The notes below the pieces were generated by a model, which saw only the letters and a program-made list of their open reading frames with translations, was not told where the DNA came from and did no database searches. DNA of 64,000 nt from Donghicola eburneus (GTDB lineage Bacteria; Pseudomonadota; Alphaproteobacteria; Rhodobacterales; Rhodobacteraceae), in contig NZ_FOXY01000010.1 in NCBI RefSeq assembly GCF_900115865.1, forward strand, positions 62,001-126,000. Reading direction: 5' to 3'. Both the position numbers and the translations under genes were made by a program. Position 1 is the stretch's first letter, and the number at the start of each line of letters is the position of its first letter. Below are positions 16,429-25,151 of the stretch, one piece after another.

Positions 16429-18705
16429 TTACCCTTGGGGCATCTCCAGAACGATATTCCGCCCGCCTTTGACCAGTCGGATTGCATCCGAACTGATCGA
16501 GGTGACTTGGCTGCCGTCCACGCGGTCGCCGACCTTGACCTTCTTGAAGCGGCCATTGGGCAGGCGGACCAGCGCACGGCGGCTGGATTCTGACCCGTAG
16601 ACTCCGATCAGGTTCAGCTTGCGCATGGCCAGAACGTTGCTTTCAGTCGCGGCTTTGGCAACAGACGCTTTGGATGGGATCGAGGGCTGCGCAGATTTGC
16701 GCGGTGCGGCCGAGGCAACCTGCGTCTGGGGGGCAGGCTTGCTGCTCTCTACAATCTTGCCAAAGCCCTGCGGGCGCGCCTTGGGCACCAGCGAGGCTGT
16801 GGCCAGCGCATCATCGACCGCACGCTGAACAGGTTCGCTCAGGCCCGCAGTCGATCCACCAGAGGCTTCGCGGAGGGCGTCCATGACCGCGGTGGCGGTT
16901 TCGGCTTGATCGACACTGGCCAGTGTAACGCTCTCGGGAACCAGATCAGCGGGGCGGGCCTGCGGGCGGGCCATCGCGATTTCTGCCATGGTACGGCCGC
17001 CAAAACGTGCACGCTCGAACCGTTCGGCCAGATCAGTCGGACGCGCGCTGGGGCGCAGTTTGTATTCGGGTTGCTCTGCGAGCTCGGCTTCTTCCTCTGA
17101 GGCCTCTTCCTCGGTCGGGGTCAGGTCAGGGCGCTCTGGCGGAATGACGGGCGGATTGCCCAAAAAGACCCGATATCCCCCCGGCGCGAGTGTTCCTTCG
17201 GGTGTGGGCACAACGAGACCGTCCTCGCCCAAGTCGAAACGGTGTTCGGCGGCAGTCGGCAAAGACTGTCGTGGGGGCAGCTCGTCAAGGGCCAGTACAT
17301 CCGTATCAGGCAAAGACACGGCATCAAGCGAGGGCACCGCGCGGTCGAGCGACGGCACATAGGCGTCATGGTCATCCGCGAAAGTCGGCATTTCAGGTGG
17401 CGTCGGGGCCATCGCATAGACGCCCGTACGGTCGTAAATGCCCTGCAACTCTTCTTCGGTCAGGATGAAAGGATCTGGGGTCTCTTCGGGTGCAGGCTCT
17501 GGCTGCGCAAGTGTGGGCAGTTCTGGCAACAAATCCGACGGCGCGCCATTCATCGCCAGCGTTTCGTCCACTTGGGCCGAGGACGGGGCAGGGGTCGACA
17601 AATCATCGCTCAAGGCGGCCATCGTCTCTGGCTCGTCTTCCAACTCAGCAATGTCGAGCTCAGAAGCTGGGACGGGCGTGATCGGAATGACAACCTCGGT
17701 CTCAGCCACTTGCTCGGGGGCGGCACCGATAAGAAGGGTCGCGGTGGCCCCCACAGCCCCCATGATCACGACAACAGCAGCGGTGGCGAGCATCCCGAGC
17801 TTTGCGGGCTCTTGATTGCTTGGCAGGGGCAGCTTGGACGAGGCCAGCATGCCGCCGATCACTGTAAACATCCCCGGGGTGCTGCTTTTACGCTCGGCTT
17901 TCAGTTTGGCAGAGCGGTCGGTATTGGGCGCCTTGGGGACAAAGCGTTGCGCCGTGAGCGTCGCTGCGCTCAGGTCGGGCGTGATCTCTGCCGGTTCTTC
18001 GGGGGTTGTGACCTCGGTAAAGGGTGCCTCGGCTTGATCTTCGCGCGCCTTAGTCGCCGTGGCCATGCCGATCAGGCCGCTGTGATCCGAGGTATCATCG
18101 AAATCAGGCAGCGGGATTTTATCGTCCACCGTCTGGATCGGATCGACCTTGGGCTCGGCTTTGCCGACAATCGAAATCAGTTCATAGTCGCGGCGGACTT
18201 CTTCGCCCTTGGGCATGACCTCGCGCGCATGAAGTGAGGTCCCTAGATAGGGCTCGACCGGATAATTTGCGTCTGGGGCAGGAATGGCGGCAAAAGAATA
18301 GGGTTGGAATCCATGTTCCAGCGCAAAGGCCTCTGCCTCGTCCAACGTCTCGTGCGCGACGGCTGCAATCGAAATATCGCCGTTGTGCAGGCGCACGCAG
18401 TCAAAGCTAAGCTGCTCAACCTTGTAGGGCGTTGCCCCCTCTAGATGGACGCGCGCCATGCTGCGCTCTGCGCCGTTGGGCACGTTCGACACTGTCAGAT
18501 AGCGGATCTGTTCGTCGGGAATGATGACCTTGCAGTGCAGCCCCTCGGGGGCCAGTTGCTCTGCCTTTGCGCGCAGCTCGCCTAGGGCAGCGGGCATGTC
18601 CGGATCGTCCAGTGCGACCTCTCCGACAAGCAGCCACCCGTTATTCGCCCGCTGCAGCAGGCGAATTCCGTGAAAACTTAGCGAAAGCGCAAAATTTGTA
18701 ATCAT
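16429..18705 (-). CDS. One-TM protein with PilP/GspC-like C-terminal domain
   Basis: A 758-residue protein that I do not recognise by name. Residues 1-180 form a compact domain with no signal peptide that resembles PilM/GspL-type cytoplasmic domains (MITNFALSLSFHGIRLLQR; HLEGATPYKVEQLSFDCVRL). One membrane segment follows at about 303-326. Then comes a long acidic, Pro/Ala-rich stretch (340-690) typical of a disordered periplasmic linker. The last 60 residues (LNLIGVYGSESSRRALVRL, then GRFKKVKVGDRVDG) look like the small beta domain of PilP or GspC, which bridges inner membrane platforms to outer membrane secretins. No other pilus or secretion genes are nearby. Homologues appear to be common in Rhodobacterales, from general knowledge. 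Function is inferred as an envelope-spanning link. Confidence 0.7.
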   Translation of the reverse strand: MITNFALSLSFHGIRLLQRANNGWLLVGEVALDDPDMPAALGELRAKAEQLAPEGLHCKVIIPDEQIRYLTVSNVPNGAERSMARVHLEGATPYKVEQLSFDCVRLHNGDISIAAVAHETLDEAEAFALEHGFQPYSFAAIPAPDANYPVEPYLGTSLHAREVMPKGEEVRRDYELISIVGKAEPKVDPIQTVDDKIPLPDFDDTSDHSGLIGMATATKAREDQAEAPFTEVTTPEEPAEITPDLSAATLTAQRFVPKAPNTDRSAKLKAERKSSTPGMFTVIGGMLASSKLPLPSNQEPAKLGMLATAAVVVIMGAVGATATLLIGAAPEQVAETEVVIPITPVPASELDIAELEDEPETMAALSDDLSTPAPSSAQVDETLAMNGAPSDLLPELPTLAQPEPAPEETPDPFILTEEELQGIYDRTGVYAMAPTPPEMPTFADDHDAYVPSLDRAVPSLDAVSLPDTDVLALDELPPRQSLPTAAEHRFDLGEDGLVVPTPEGTLAPGGYRVFLGNPPVIPPERPDLTPTEEEASEEEAELAEQPEYKLRPSARPTDLAERFERARFGGRTMAEIAMARPQARPADLVPESVTLASVDQAETATAVMDALREASGGSTAGLSEPVQRAVDDALATASLVPKARPQGFGKIVESSKPAPQTQVASAAPRKSAQPSIPSKASVAKAATESNVLAMRKLNLIGVYGSESSRRALVRLPNGRFKKVKVGDRVDGSQVTSISSDAIRLVKGGRNIVLEMPQG

Positions 18706-18869
18706 GCTTCAGTCATACCACCCACCCACCTGTGCGGGTAGCTTCGCCCAAGAGTGTGCCTCAGGATACAGCAGGAAACCGCTTAGAGAAAGACAATATA
18801 CCTAAAGGGTACTTCGCAAGACCGTGCGCGCACCCCATCTTGGAAGACAGCAAAAAGAGGAGTGGCTTA

Positions 18870-19565
18870 ATGCGATATCTCAGGACTGTAGCGGGCGCGG
18901 CGATGATCGCGATGTTGCCTGCTTGGGTGCAAGCCGCAACCATTCACGTGACCGGCACAGGCACAGTCGTCGCAGAGCCGGACATGGCCGTGATCACTTT
19001 GGGCGTGTCCGAAGAGAACCGCGAAGCATCCGAGGCGATGGAGCGTGTCTCGGCCAAAGTTGCCGAGATCCTAGAGGCCCTTGAGCTGGCTGGGATCGCC
19101 GCGCGGGACGTGCAAACCCAGAATATTTCGGTGAATCCGGTATGGAATAACAACGCGGTGGAGCGCAAGATCAGCGGGTTCGAGGCAACGAATACGGTCG
19201 CTGTGCGGGTTCGCGTCCTCGATAGCCTTGGGTATGTGATTGACCGCGTTCTGGACAAGGGCGCGAACCGGATGCACGGGCTGAGTTTCCAACTGACCGA
19301 TGACACCGAATTGATGGCAGAGGCGCGGCGTGCAGCGGTGCAGGATGCTATGGCCAAAGCACAACTCTATGCAGAGGCTGCGGGTGTTACGCTGGGCTCG
19401 GTTCAGTCTATCGAAGAGACCGGAAATATGCGCGAGTTGGGCCGGATGGACATGGCAATGATGGCGGCTCCGAAGGGGGCACCAGTTGCAAAAGGCGAAC
19501 TGACTCAGACGGCAACGGTGTCGATGGTTTTCGACATCGCGGAGCCTGCGGGCGGCTCGGAATAG
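18870..19565 (+). CDS. SIMPL-domain (DUF541) periplasmic protein
   Basis: A 231-residue exported protein. The signal peptide (MRYLRTVAGAAMIAMLPAWVQA) is followed by the SIMPL domain, which begins IHVTGTGTVVAEPDMAVITLGV, a family hallmark. The frame is open further upstream, but the ATG at 18870 has AGAGGAG seven bases before it and yields a proper signal peptide. SIMPL proteins include the interleukin-receptor-associated kinase-like family, BP26 of Brucella and YggE of E. coli; roles in oxidative stress are reported but the biochemistry is unsettled. It is a single gene divergent from the one-TM protein. Confidence 0.88.
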   Translation: MRYLRTVAGAAMIAMLPAWVQAATIHVTGTGTVVAEPDMAVITLGVSEENREASEAMERVSAKVAEILEALELAGIAARDVQTQNISVNPVWNNNAVERKISGFEATNTVAVRVRVLDSLGYVIDRVLDKGANRMHGLSFQLTDDTELMAEARRAAVQDAMAKAQLYAEAAGVTLGSVQSIEETGNMRELGRMDMAMMAAPKGAPVAKGELTQTATVSMVFDIAEPAGGSE

Positions 19566-19697
19566 CAAACCTGTGAAACAGCGCTGCGTTCGTCTGCAAA
19601 CTCAGCTTACTGATGTGAAATTTTTGTCAGCTTAGGACGCGGAGTAGGGCATTTTTCTGCCCCGCTCTGCGCGAATAATGTCGAATCGCCACAGCGA

Positions 19698-20681
19698 TCA
19701 GCGCATCCAGAAGCCTTCTTTCTTGATGCGGTTGCGAATGGCCTGTTCTTTGCGGGGCAGGGCATCGCGATCAAAGAGAGCACGGACCTTGGCGCCGCGA
19801 CCCTGATAGATCATCCGCTTGATCGGATCGTACTGTTTTAGCACCTTCTTCAGCTTGTTTGGCGCTGTGACGGTTTCCAGCGTCTCGATCACCTTGTCGC
19901 TCTCTCGGGCGTAGGCCAGTGGCAGGACGCGGTAATGGCAGGTGGTTTTGCCATCAAGCCAGCCATCCTCCAGCGCGCCAAAACCGCCGCCAAAGCTGTG
20001 TAGAACCAACGGCAAGGCTATTTGATCGAGCCACGGCCAGATTTCTTGACACACCAGCTCTGCGGGCGGGTTGTCGCGGATGCCGGTCGCGATCTCCATG
20101 AAACGGGCACCAAAGGCCGCCGCATCGCGGTAATAGAAAAAGCCGGCGTTGAAGTAGGGGTACCGTCGCCAGAACTCTTCTGGGTAGCTGCTGTCCTCTG
20201 CCGTGCTCAGATCCAGCCCATACTGCGTATAAAGCGCGTTCCATGTGTCGTGATAGCCGGGGCCATAGAGTTCAATCTTGGGCCACGTAGGCTCGCGCCG
20301 CATGGACGCTGCGGGCCGATCGAAGTCAAAGGGAACATCGGTGATTTCGTCCAAGACCAGAGTGTCTGTGTCAAAGAACACAAACGGCTTGTCTGTCGGG
20401 ACCTCTTTCAGGCACTCGATCTTGTTGGCATTAGGGTAGCCGTGTCCGAAATTCTGGTTCTCGAATGGCAGGATTTCTGCGTTCAGCGATTCCAGTGCTT
20501 CGCGGACGGCAGGTCGGATGCGCGGGTCGCCATTCCACTTGGGGCCGGGCTGCGGTTCGGCGACCAGAAGGCGCCCCTTGAATTTGGGGCTCTTGGCGCG
20601 GAGCGAAGCGGCAAAGATCAGGGCCTCGAATTCGAGACGTCCGGACTGCGCAACAATGACGATGTTGAAATCTTTGGTCAT
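19698..20681 (-). CDS. GT-A-fold glycosyltransferase-like protein
   Basis: A 327-residue protein with no signal peptide and a nucleotide-sugar transferase look: an N-terminal beta-alpha fold (FNIVIVAQSGRLEFEALIFAASLRA), a DxD motif in VFFDTDTLVL (D104 and D106), and a later PYFNAGFFYYRD that resembles the acceptor part of family 8-like enzymes. The acceptor is unknown. It stands alone between the SIMPL gene and tRNA-Tyr, and similar genes occur singly in Rhodobacterales. The roughly 130-bp gap after its stop holds only a weak inverted repeat. Confidence 0.7.
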   Translation of the reverse strand: MTKDFNIVIVAQSGRLEFEALIFAASLRAKSPKFKGRLLVAEPQPGPKWNGDPRIRPAVREALESLNAEILPFENQNFGHGYPNANKIECLKEVPTDKPFVFFDTDTLVLDEITDVPFDFDRPAASMRREPTWPKIELYGPGYHDTWNALYTQYGLDLSTAEDSSYPEEFWRRYPYFNAGFFYYRDAAAFGARFMEIATGIRDNPPAELVCQEIWPWLDQIALPLVLHSFGGGFGALEDGWLDGKTTCHYRVLPLAYARESDKVIETLETVTAPNKLKKVLKQYDPIKRMIYQGRGAKVRALFDRDALPRKEQAIRNRIKKEGFWMR

Positions 20682-20794
20682 GGACCCTCGAAAAAACTTA
20701 AATCCACCTGAACTATAGGCGGGTCAAACACATTGAAAAAGAGGCGTTTTATTTTTTCGGAAGTTAGGTCCCATCCACTCTCTCAGAAGGAGAA

Positions 20795-20878
20795 TGGTGG
20801 GCGACCCTGGAATCGAACCAGGCATGGGTCTCCCCGGCGGAGTTACAGTCCGCTGCCGCACCTTGCAGCTCGTCGCCC
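20795..20878 (-). tRNA. tRNA-Tyr (GTA)
   Basis: On the minus strand a full class II tRNA can be folded. The acceptor stem pairs GGGCGAC with GTCGCCC, the anticodon loop CTGTAAC carries GTA, and there is a long variable arm, a T-arm TTCGATTCC and an encoded CCA end (20795-20797). Length with CCA is 84. Confidence 0.95.
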
Positions 20879-20992
20879 TGACGTGGGGCGCTGTCTAACT
20901 CCGGCCTTGGGGGGCGTCAACAGGAAAATCTCTTGTATCTCCAAGAAAGCGTAGGCAGTTAGACAGGCATCAGAAAACAAAGGGCCAAAGCC

Positions 20993-21772
20993 ATGAAAAA
21001 ACCGAAGTGGGTCGTGGAAAAAGAGCAGTCCAAGCGCGCTGCCGCCAAGGAAACGGTATGGTTGTTTGGTCTTCATGCGGTGCGCGACGCACTAGAGAAT
21101 CCGGCACGCGTCAAACTGCGACTCGTGGTGACGCTGAATGCGCAGGCGAAACTGCAGGATGCGATCGACAAAGCGGGAATCACGCCCGAAGTCTCCGACC
21201 CTCGGAAGTTCGCCGCGCCCTTGGACCCGCAGTCTGTGCACCAAGGTGCCGCGCTCGAGGTCAAGGCGCTGGACTGGGGCAAGCTCGAGGATATCTGCGT
21301 CGGTCAACCCGGACGTGCGCCCCGTGTGGTGATGCTGGACCGCGTGTCGGACCCCCACAACGTGGGCGCCATCCTGCGAAGCGCAGAGGTGTTCGGTGCC
21401 TGCGCTGTGATTGCTCCTGCGCGCCATTCTGCCCCCGAAACAGGCGCACTGGCCAAAACCGCGAGCGGCGCGCTAGAGCGCCAGCCTTATCTTCGTGTAG
21501 GCAACCTGTCCCAAGCGATGGAGCGTCTGCGCGACATGGGCTACCTGCTGTTGGGTCTGGACGGCACCGCAGACAAAACCATCGAAGAGGCTTTGGAAGG
21601 CCAATCCGACCGCCCTGTGGCATTGGTGCTGGGGGCCGAGGGACCCGGCCTACGTGAAAAAACCCGCGAGACTTGCGACTCCTTGGTGAAAATTGCCTTT
21701 GCGGGTGATTTTGGATCGCTCAACGTCTCAAACGCGGCGGCGGTTGCCCTATATGCCTCTCAGGAGAAATAA
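20993..21772 (+). CDS. rlmB: 23S rRNA (guanosine-2'-O)-methyltransferase RlmB / TrmH family
   Basis: A 259-residue SPOUT methyltransferase. The N-terminal substrate-binding domain (about 20-95, WLFGLHAVRDALENP) is followed by the knotted catalytic domain with its three family motifs: DRVSDPHNVGAILRSAEVFGA, LVLGAEGPGLRE and SLNVSNAAAVALY. The arrangement fits RlmB, which methylates G2251 in the peptidyl-transferase centre. It starts 114 bp after the divergent tRNA-Tyr gene. The next small gene begins 18 bp downstream and is probably co-transcribed. Confidence 0.9.
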   Translation: MKKPKWVVEKEQSKRAAAKETVWLFGLHAVRDALENPARVKLRLVVTLNAQAKLQDAIDKAGITPEVSDPRKFAAPLDPQSVHQGAALEVKALDWGKLEDICVGQPGRAPRVVMLDRVSDPHNVGAILRSAEVFGACAVIAPARHSAPETGALAKTASGALERQPYLRVGNLSQAMERLRDMGYLLLGLDGTADKTIEEALEGQSDRPVALVLGAEGPGLREKTRETCDSLVKIAFAGDFGSLNVSNAAAVALYASQEK

Positions 21773-21790
21773 AACCAAGAGGACGCCGCC

Positions 21791-22060
21791 ATTCCAGAGC
21801 GCACGCATATCGTCACCTGTCCCTATTGCGGATCGAAGTCGACCTTCGCCTTGGCCAAGGGGGATCACGTTCACCTAACGTGTCACACATGCGGCGCTCC
21901 GGTCGAAGCGGAGCCAACGGAAAAAACGGCCAAAGCCAAGAAGGTGAAGCCGCCAAAGCCCGAATCGCCCAAGAAAGCGAAGAAGAAAAAGCGCAAGAAT
22001 GGCCTGTTCGCGCGGGCAATTGAGGAGCTGTGGGATGAGGTTGAGGACTTTTTCGACTGA
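21791..22060 (+). CDS. Small zinc-ribbon protein, probable ATT start
   Basis: An 89-residue protein. Two cysteine pairs (CPYC at residues 10-13 and CHTC at 30-33) form a zinc ribbon. They are followed by a Lys/Pro-rich linker (about 40-70) and an acidic amphipathic end (EELWDEVEDFF). The first ordinary start codon in frame is a TTG at 21851, but starting there removes the first cysteine pair. The frame upstream has no ATG, GTG or TTG back to the rlmB stop, while an ATT at 21791 has AGAGGA nine bases ahead. I therefore propose initiation at ATT, as known for infC. Function is unknown; it is next to rlmB. Confidence 0.6.
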   Translation: MPERTHIVTCPYCGSKSTFALAKGDHVHLTCHTCGAPVEAEPTEKTAKAKKVKPPKPESPKKAKKKKRKNGLFARAIEELWDEVEDFFD

Positions 22061-22191
22061 TCTCACAACTGGTTAGATGCGATCACAGCTTATTTACATG
22101 CTCTTTAACGCGCGAAATGCTCTCTTAAATCCATGTTTATCACGAGGTCGGAACCTTCGTGGTATCTTCACTGTCCCTCGTTCCGTACCTT

Positions 22192-22223
22192 CGCCCGAGA
22201 GCTTTACCTCTCGGGCGTTTTTT
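22192..22223 (+). terminator. Intrinsic terminator ahead of the CoA-binding gene
   Basis: A perfect 10-bp stem (22192-22201 with 22208-22217), loop CTTTAC, then six T. It lies 130 bp after the zinc-ribbon stop and only 29 bp before the next ATG, so it ends either a long 3' UTR or a separate small RNA. Confidence 0.8.
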
Positions 22224-22251
22224 GTGCAGCCCCCAAAAATCAGGAGCGTTT

Positions 22252-22671
22252 ATGCCTCAGACCGATGATCAGATCCGCGACATATTGACCAGTGCACAGA
22301 CAATTGCCTTGGTCGGCGCTTCGCAGAATACGGCGCGTCCCAGCTATCAGGTCGGAGAGTTTCTGACAGGGCAGGGCTATCGCGTGATCCCCGTGAACCC
22401 CGGTTTGGCGGGGCAGCAACTGTTCGGGGAAACCGTGGTCGGCACACTGGCGGAGATCACCGATCCCGTGGACATCGTGGATGTGTTCCGAGCGGGCAAT
22501 GCGGTCCCTGCAATTGTGGCAGAGGCGCTGAAGCTGACAGGGCCGCGGACCATCTGGCTGCAGCTGGGTGTGGACAGCGCCGAAGGCGTGGCGCTGGCCC
22601 AAGAAAACGGCCTGAAGGTCGTTGAAAACCGCTGTCCCAAGATCGAGATGCCCCGCCTCGGGATGGTCTGA
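22252..22671 (+). CDS. CoA-binding (YccU-like) protein
   Basis: A 139-residue CoA-binding Rossmann-like domain protein ([21 protein letters not shown], then GYRVIPVNPGLAGQQLFGE). This is the stand-alone family related to the N-terminal domain of succinyl-CoA synthetase alpha and to YccU. The start at 22252 is set by CAGGAG seven bases upstream. The gene is separated from the upstream genes by a terminator, so it has its own promoter. It is convergent with hisE, with no gap between the two stops. Physiological role is unknown. Confidence 0.85.
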   Translation: MPQTDDQIRDILTSAQTIALVGASQNTARPSYQVGEFLTGQGYRVIPVNPGLAGQQLFGETVVGTLAEITDPVDIVDVFRAGNAVPAIVAEALKLTGPRTIWLQLGVDSAEGVALAQENGLKVVENRCPKIEMPRLGMV

Positions 22672-22983
22672 TTATTTGCGCGCTGCCTTTTCGGCGATGC
22701 CAGAGGTGCCTTCGCGGCGTTCCAGCTCGGCTTCGACGTCGGAAAAGTCCACGCCGCGGGCGCGCAGCATGACCAGCAGGTGATACATCACGTCCGCCGC
22801 TTCGCCGATCAGCTTTTCGCGGTCGTTTTTCACGGCCTCGATAATGGCCTCGACCGATTCCTCACCGAATTTCTCGGCGCATTTTTCGGGGCCTTTGGAC
22901 AGCAGCTTGGCGGTCCAGCTGGTGCTGGGGTCATCGCCGACGCGAGCGGCGATGGTGTCGTTCAGGCGGTGCAGAGCGCTCAT
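22672..22983 (-). CDS. hisE: Phosphoribosyl-ATP pyrophosphatase
   Basis: A 103-residue all-alpha NTP pyrophosphohydrolase of the HisE type, second step of histidine synthesis. The metal-binding signature [18 protein letters not shown] with following EAADVMYH is intact. Its start overlaps the hisF stop by four bases (ATGA), so it is the last gene of hisA-hisF-hisE. HisI (the cyclohydrolase) is a separate gene elsewhere, as usual in alphaproteobacteria. Confidence 0.95.
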   Translation of the reverse strand: MSALHRLNDTIAARVGDDPSTSWTAKLLSKGPEKCAEKFGEESVEAIIEAVKNDREKLIGEAADVMYHLLVMLRARGVDFSDVEAELERREGTSGIAEKAARK

Positions 22984-23741
22984 GTCAGCCTCATCTCGAT
23001 GCCCGCTGCGGCCATGTGCTCTTTGGCTTCGCGGATGGTGTAGTCGCCGAAGTGGAAGATAGAGGCTGCGAGAACCGCGCTTGCGTGGCCCTCGGTCACG
23101 CCCTCTACCAAGTGGTCCAGCGTGCCAACGCCGCCAGAGGCGATTACGGGCACGTCTACCGCGTCTGCAATCGCGCGAGTCAGAGGCAGGTTAAAGCCAG
23201 AGCGCGTGCCATCCTTGTCCATGCTGGTCAGCAGGATCTCTCCGGCGCCTTTGGCGACGACGGTGCGGGCAAATTCGATGGCGTCGATGCCTGTCGGCTT
23301 GCGCCCGCCATGGGTAAAGATTTCCCAGCGACCGGGCTCGACGGTTTTGGCGTCAATCGCGCAGATGATGCACTGGCTGCCGAACTGGTCCGCTGCGCGG
23401 GCAATCACATCGGGGTCCGCCACGGCGGCCGAGTTGAAGCTGACCTTGTCCGCACCTGCCAACAACAAGGCCCGCACGTCCGCGTTGGTCCGCACACCGC
23501 CGCCGACAGTCAGGGGCACAAAGCATTGCTCCGCCGTGCGGGTCACCAGATCGTACATGGTGCCACGGTTTTCGTGGGTCGCGTGGATGTCGAGGAAACA
23601 GATCTCGTCCGCGCCGGCGGCGTCATAGGCGCGCGCGGCTTCGACGGGGTCGCCCGCGTCAATGAGATCGACAAAGTTCACGCCTTTGACCACTCGGCCA
23701 TCGGCAACGTCCAAACAGGGGATGATACGTGTCTTGAGCAT
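22980..23741 (-). CDS. hisF: Imidazole glycerol phosphate synthase cyclase subunit HisF
   Basis: A 253-residue (beta-alpha)8 barrel. The catalytic aspartates lie in [12 protein letters not shown] (Asp11) and in the IICAIDAK segment (about residue 130). Phosphate-binding loops GGG and ASGGVG are present. With HisH it converts PRFAR and glutamine-derived ammonia to imidazole glycerol phosphate and AICAR. It lies between hisA and hisE on the minus strand; the hisH partner is 1.4 kb upstream behind an opposite-strand gene. Confidence 0.97.
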   Translation of the reverse strand: MLKTRIIPCLDVADGRVVKGVNFVDLIDAGDPVEAARAYDAAGADEICFLDIHATHENRGTMYDLVTRTAEQCFVPLTVGGGVRTNADVRALLLAGADKVSFNSAAVADPDVIARAADQFGSQCIICAIDAKTVEPGRWEIFTHGGRKPTGIDAIEFARTVVAKGAGEILLTSMDKDGTRSGFNLPLTRAIADAVDVPVIASGGVGTLDHLVEGVTEGHASAVLAASIFHFGDYTIREAKEHMAAAGIEMRLT

Positions 23742-23819
23742 GGGATTCTCTTAGGCGGTGGTGCGGGACGCGTCCAGCGGGGCCAAAGCAGAAGGGCCGC
23801 GCAGGGCGGCCCAATCCGG

Positions 23820-24536
23820 TTATTTCAGCGCGGCGATGGCTTCTTTGAGGTCCAGAGCGCCGTCATACAGCGCACGACCCGAAATCGCGCCAGAGATCAC
23901 GCCGGTGTCGCGCAGAGCAGTCAGGTCAGCCAAGCTGGAGACGCCGCCCGAGGCGATGACAGGGATCTGGACCGCGCGTGCCAACGCTTCGGTCGCTTCG
24001 ATGTTCGGGCCTTGCATAGCGCCGTCGCGGTTGATGTCGGTGTAGATGATTGCGGCCACACCAGCGTCTTCGAAGGATTTGGCCAGATCGGTGACCATCA
24101 CGTCGGTTTCTTCGGCCCAGCCTTTGGTGGCGACTTTGCCGTTGCGGGCGTCGATGCCCACAGCGACCTTGCCGGGGAATTCGCGGGCGGCTTCGCGGAC
24201 CAGATCGGGGTTCTCGACGGCAACGGTGCCAAGGATCACGCGGGCCAGCCCCTTTTCGATCCAAGTGGCGATGGTTTTCATGTCGCGGATACCGCCGCCA
24301 AGCTGTGCGGGAACGTTTGTTTCGGCAAGGATCGCCTCGACTGCTGCGCCATTCACAGGCTCGCCCGCGAAGGCGCCGTTCAGGTCCACCAAGTGCAGCC
24401 ATTCGCAGCCTGCGTCCTGAAATGCCTTGGCTTGGGTCGCGGGGCTGTCCGAGAACACGGTTGCCTTGTCCATATCGCCGCGAAGAAGGCGCACGGCCTG
24501 TCCGTCTTTGAGGTCGATGGCGGGATATAGGATCAT
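23820..24536 (-). CDS. hisA: Phosphoribosylformimino-5-aminoimidazole carboxamide ribotide isomerase HisA
   Basis: A 238-residue half-barrel-duplicated TIM protein, homologous to HisF. The start [17 protein letters not shown] with the catalytic Asp8 is typical. The open frame continues 42 codons upstream, but that extension is not conserved-looking and the ATG at 24536 is the family start. It isomerises ProFAR to PRFAR in histidine synthesis. A 78-bp gap with a GC-rich hairpin separates it from hisF. Confidence 0.96.
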   Translation of the reverse strand: MILYPAIDLKDGQAVRLLRGDMDKATVFSDSPATQAKAFQDAGCEWLHLVDLNGAFAGEPVNGAAVEAILAETNVPAQLGGGIRDMKTIATWIEKGLARVILGTVAVENPDLVREAAREFPGKVAVGIDARNGKVATKGWAEETDVMVTDLAKSFEDAGVAAIIYTDINRDGAMQGPNIEATEALARAVQIPVIASGGVSSLADLTALRDTGVISGAISGRALYDGALDLKEAIAALK

Positions 24537-24677
24537 GGCGCGGGCTCCGGTCGATGCTGTCAGAAGTTGGTCTGGCAAATGGCACGAGCGGGGGCGAAAT
24601 GCAACGGACCTGACGTTAGGCTTGATTCGTAAGGCAGGCTCGCTCAGGCTGAGGCAACTCATTAGGAGGAGATGGGG

Positions 24678-25055
24678 ATGAAGACGTTTATTCTGGCGCT
24701 GGCCATGGGGGTGGCAGGTGTCGCAGCGCAGGCCGAAGGTGTCTATGGCACGTGGCAGACCGAAACCAGCGATAAGGGCGCTTACCTACATGTGCGGGTT
24801 GGGCCCTGCGGCGAGAAAGTGTGCGGCGTAATCGACAAGGTGATTGGCGGTGACGAGAGCATCACCGGCAAGACAATCATCTGGGATATGGCGGACGCTG
24901 GGGGCGGCGCGTTCAACGGCGGCAAGATTTGGGCGCCGGATCAGGACAAGACTTACAAGAGTAAGATGGCGCTAGAGGGCAACGCTCTGATCGTATCGGG
25001 CTGTGTTCTGGGAGGCGCCATTTGCCGGTCCCAGAATTGGAGCCGTGTGAACTAA
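24678..25055 (+). CDS. DUF2147 exported protein
   Basis: A 125-residue secreted protein. The signal peptide [19 protein letters not shown] precedes the DUF2147 fold ([21 protein letters not shown], then CGEKVCGVI with a paired cysteine, [13 protein letters not shown]). The ATG at 24678 is chosen over one six bases earlier because AGGAGGAG (24664-24671) is then at ideal spacing. DUF2147 proteins are lipocalin-like small beta proteins of unknown function. The gene sits on the opposite strand between hisH and hisA, splitting the his genes into two transcripts. Its Shine-Dalgarno is complementary to nine bases of the small-RNA loops at 33.3-33.7 kb. Confidence 0.85.
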   Translation: MKTFILALAMGVAGVAAQAEGVYGTWQTETSDKGAYLHVRVGPCGEKVCGVIDKVIGGDESITGKTIIWDMADAGGGAFNGGKIWAPDQDKTYKSKMALEGNALIVSGCVLGGAICRSQNWSRVN

Positions 25056-25078
25056 TTTCGCATCTTTGGATGTGAGAG

Positions 25079-25113
25079 ACCCCGCCGTGGTGTTGGCCGC
25101 GGCGGGGTTTTAT
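25079..25113 (+). terminator. Intrinsic terminator of the DUF2147 gene
   Basis: A 9-bp stem (25079-25087 with 25100-25108) is followed by TTTTATTT. Confidence 0.75.
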
Positions 25114-25115
25114 TT

Positions 25116-25139
25116 GAGTATTTTTGCAAAGCAGAAAGG
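25116..25139. repeat. GTATTTTT dispersed repeat, copy b
   Basis: GAGTATTTTTGCAAAGCAGA (25116-25135) followed by AAGG lies between the DUF2147 terminator and the hisH stop. It is nearly identical to copy g at 61.8 kb. Confidence 0.55.
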
Positions 25140-25151
25140 CTGACCGTCGTC

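Noticed and set aside
20795-20878. tRNA-Tyr as an integration site for a mobile element
   Set aside because: No integrase, no partial tRNA copy and no change of gene content on either side.
23016-24530. 504-codon open frame on the plus strand
   Set aside because: Runs antisense through hisF and hisA, both of which are certain.
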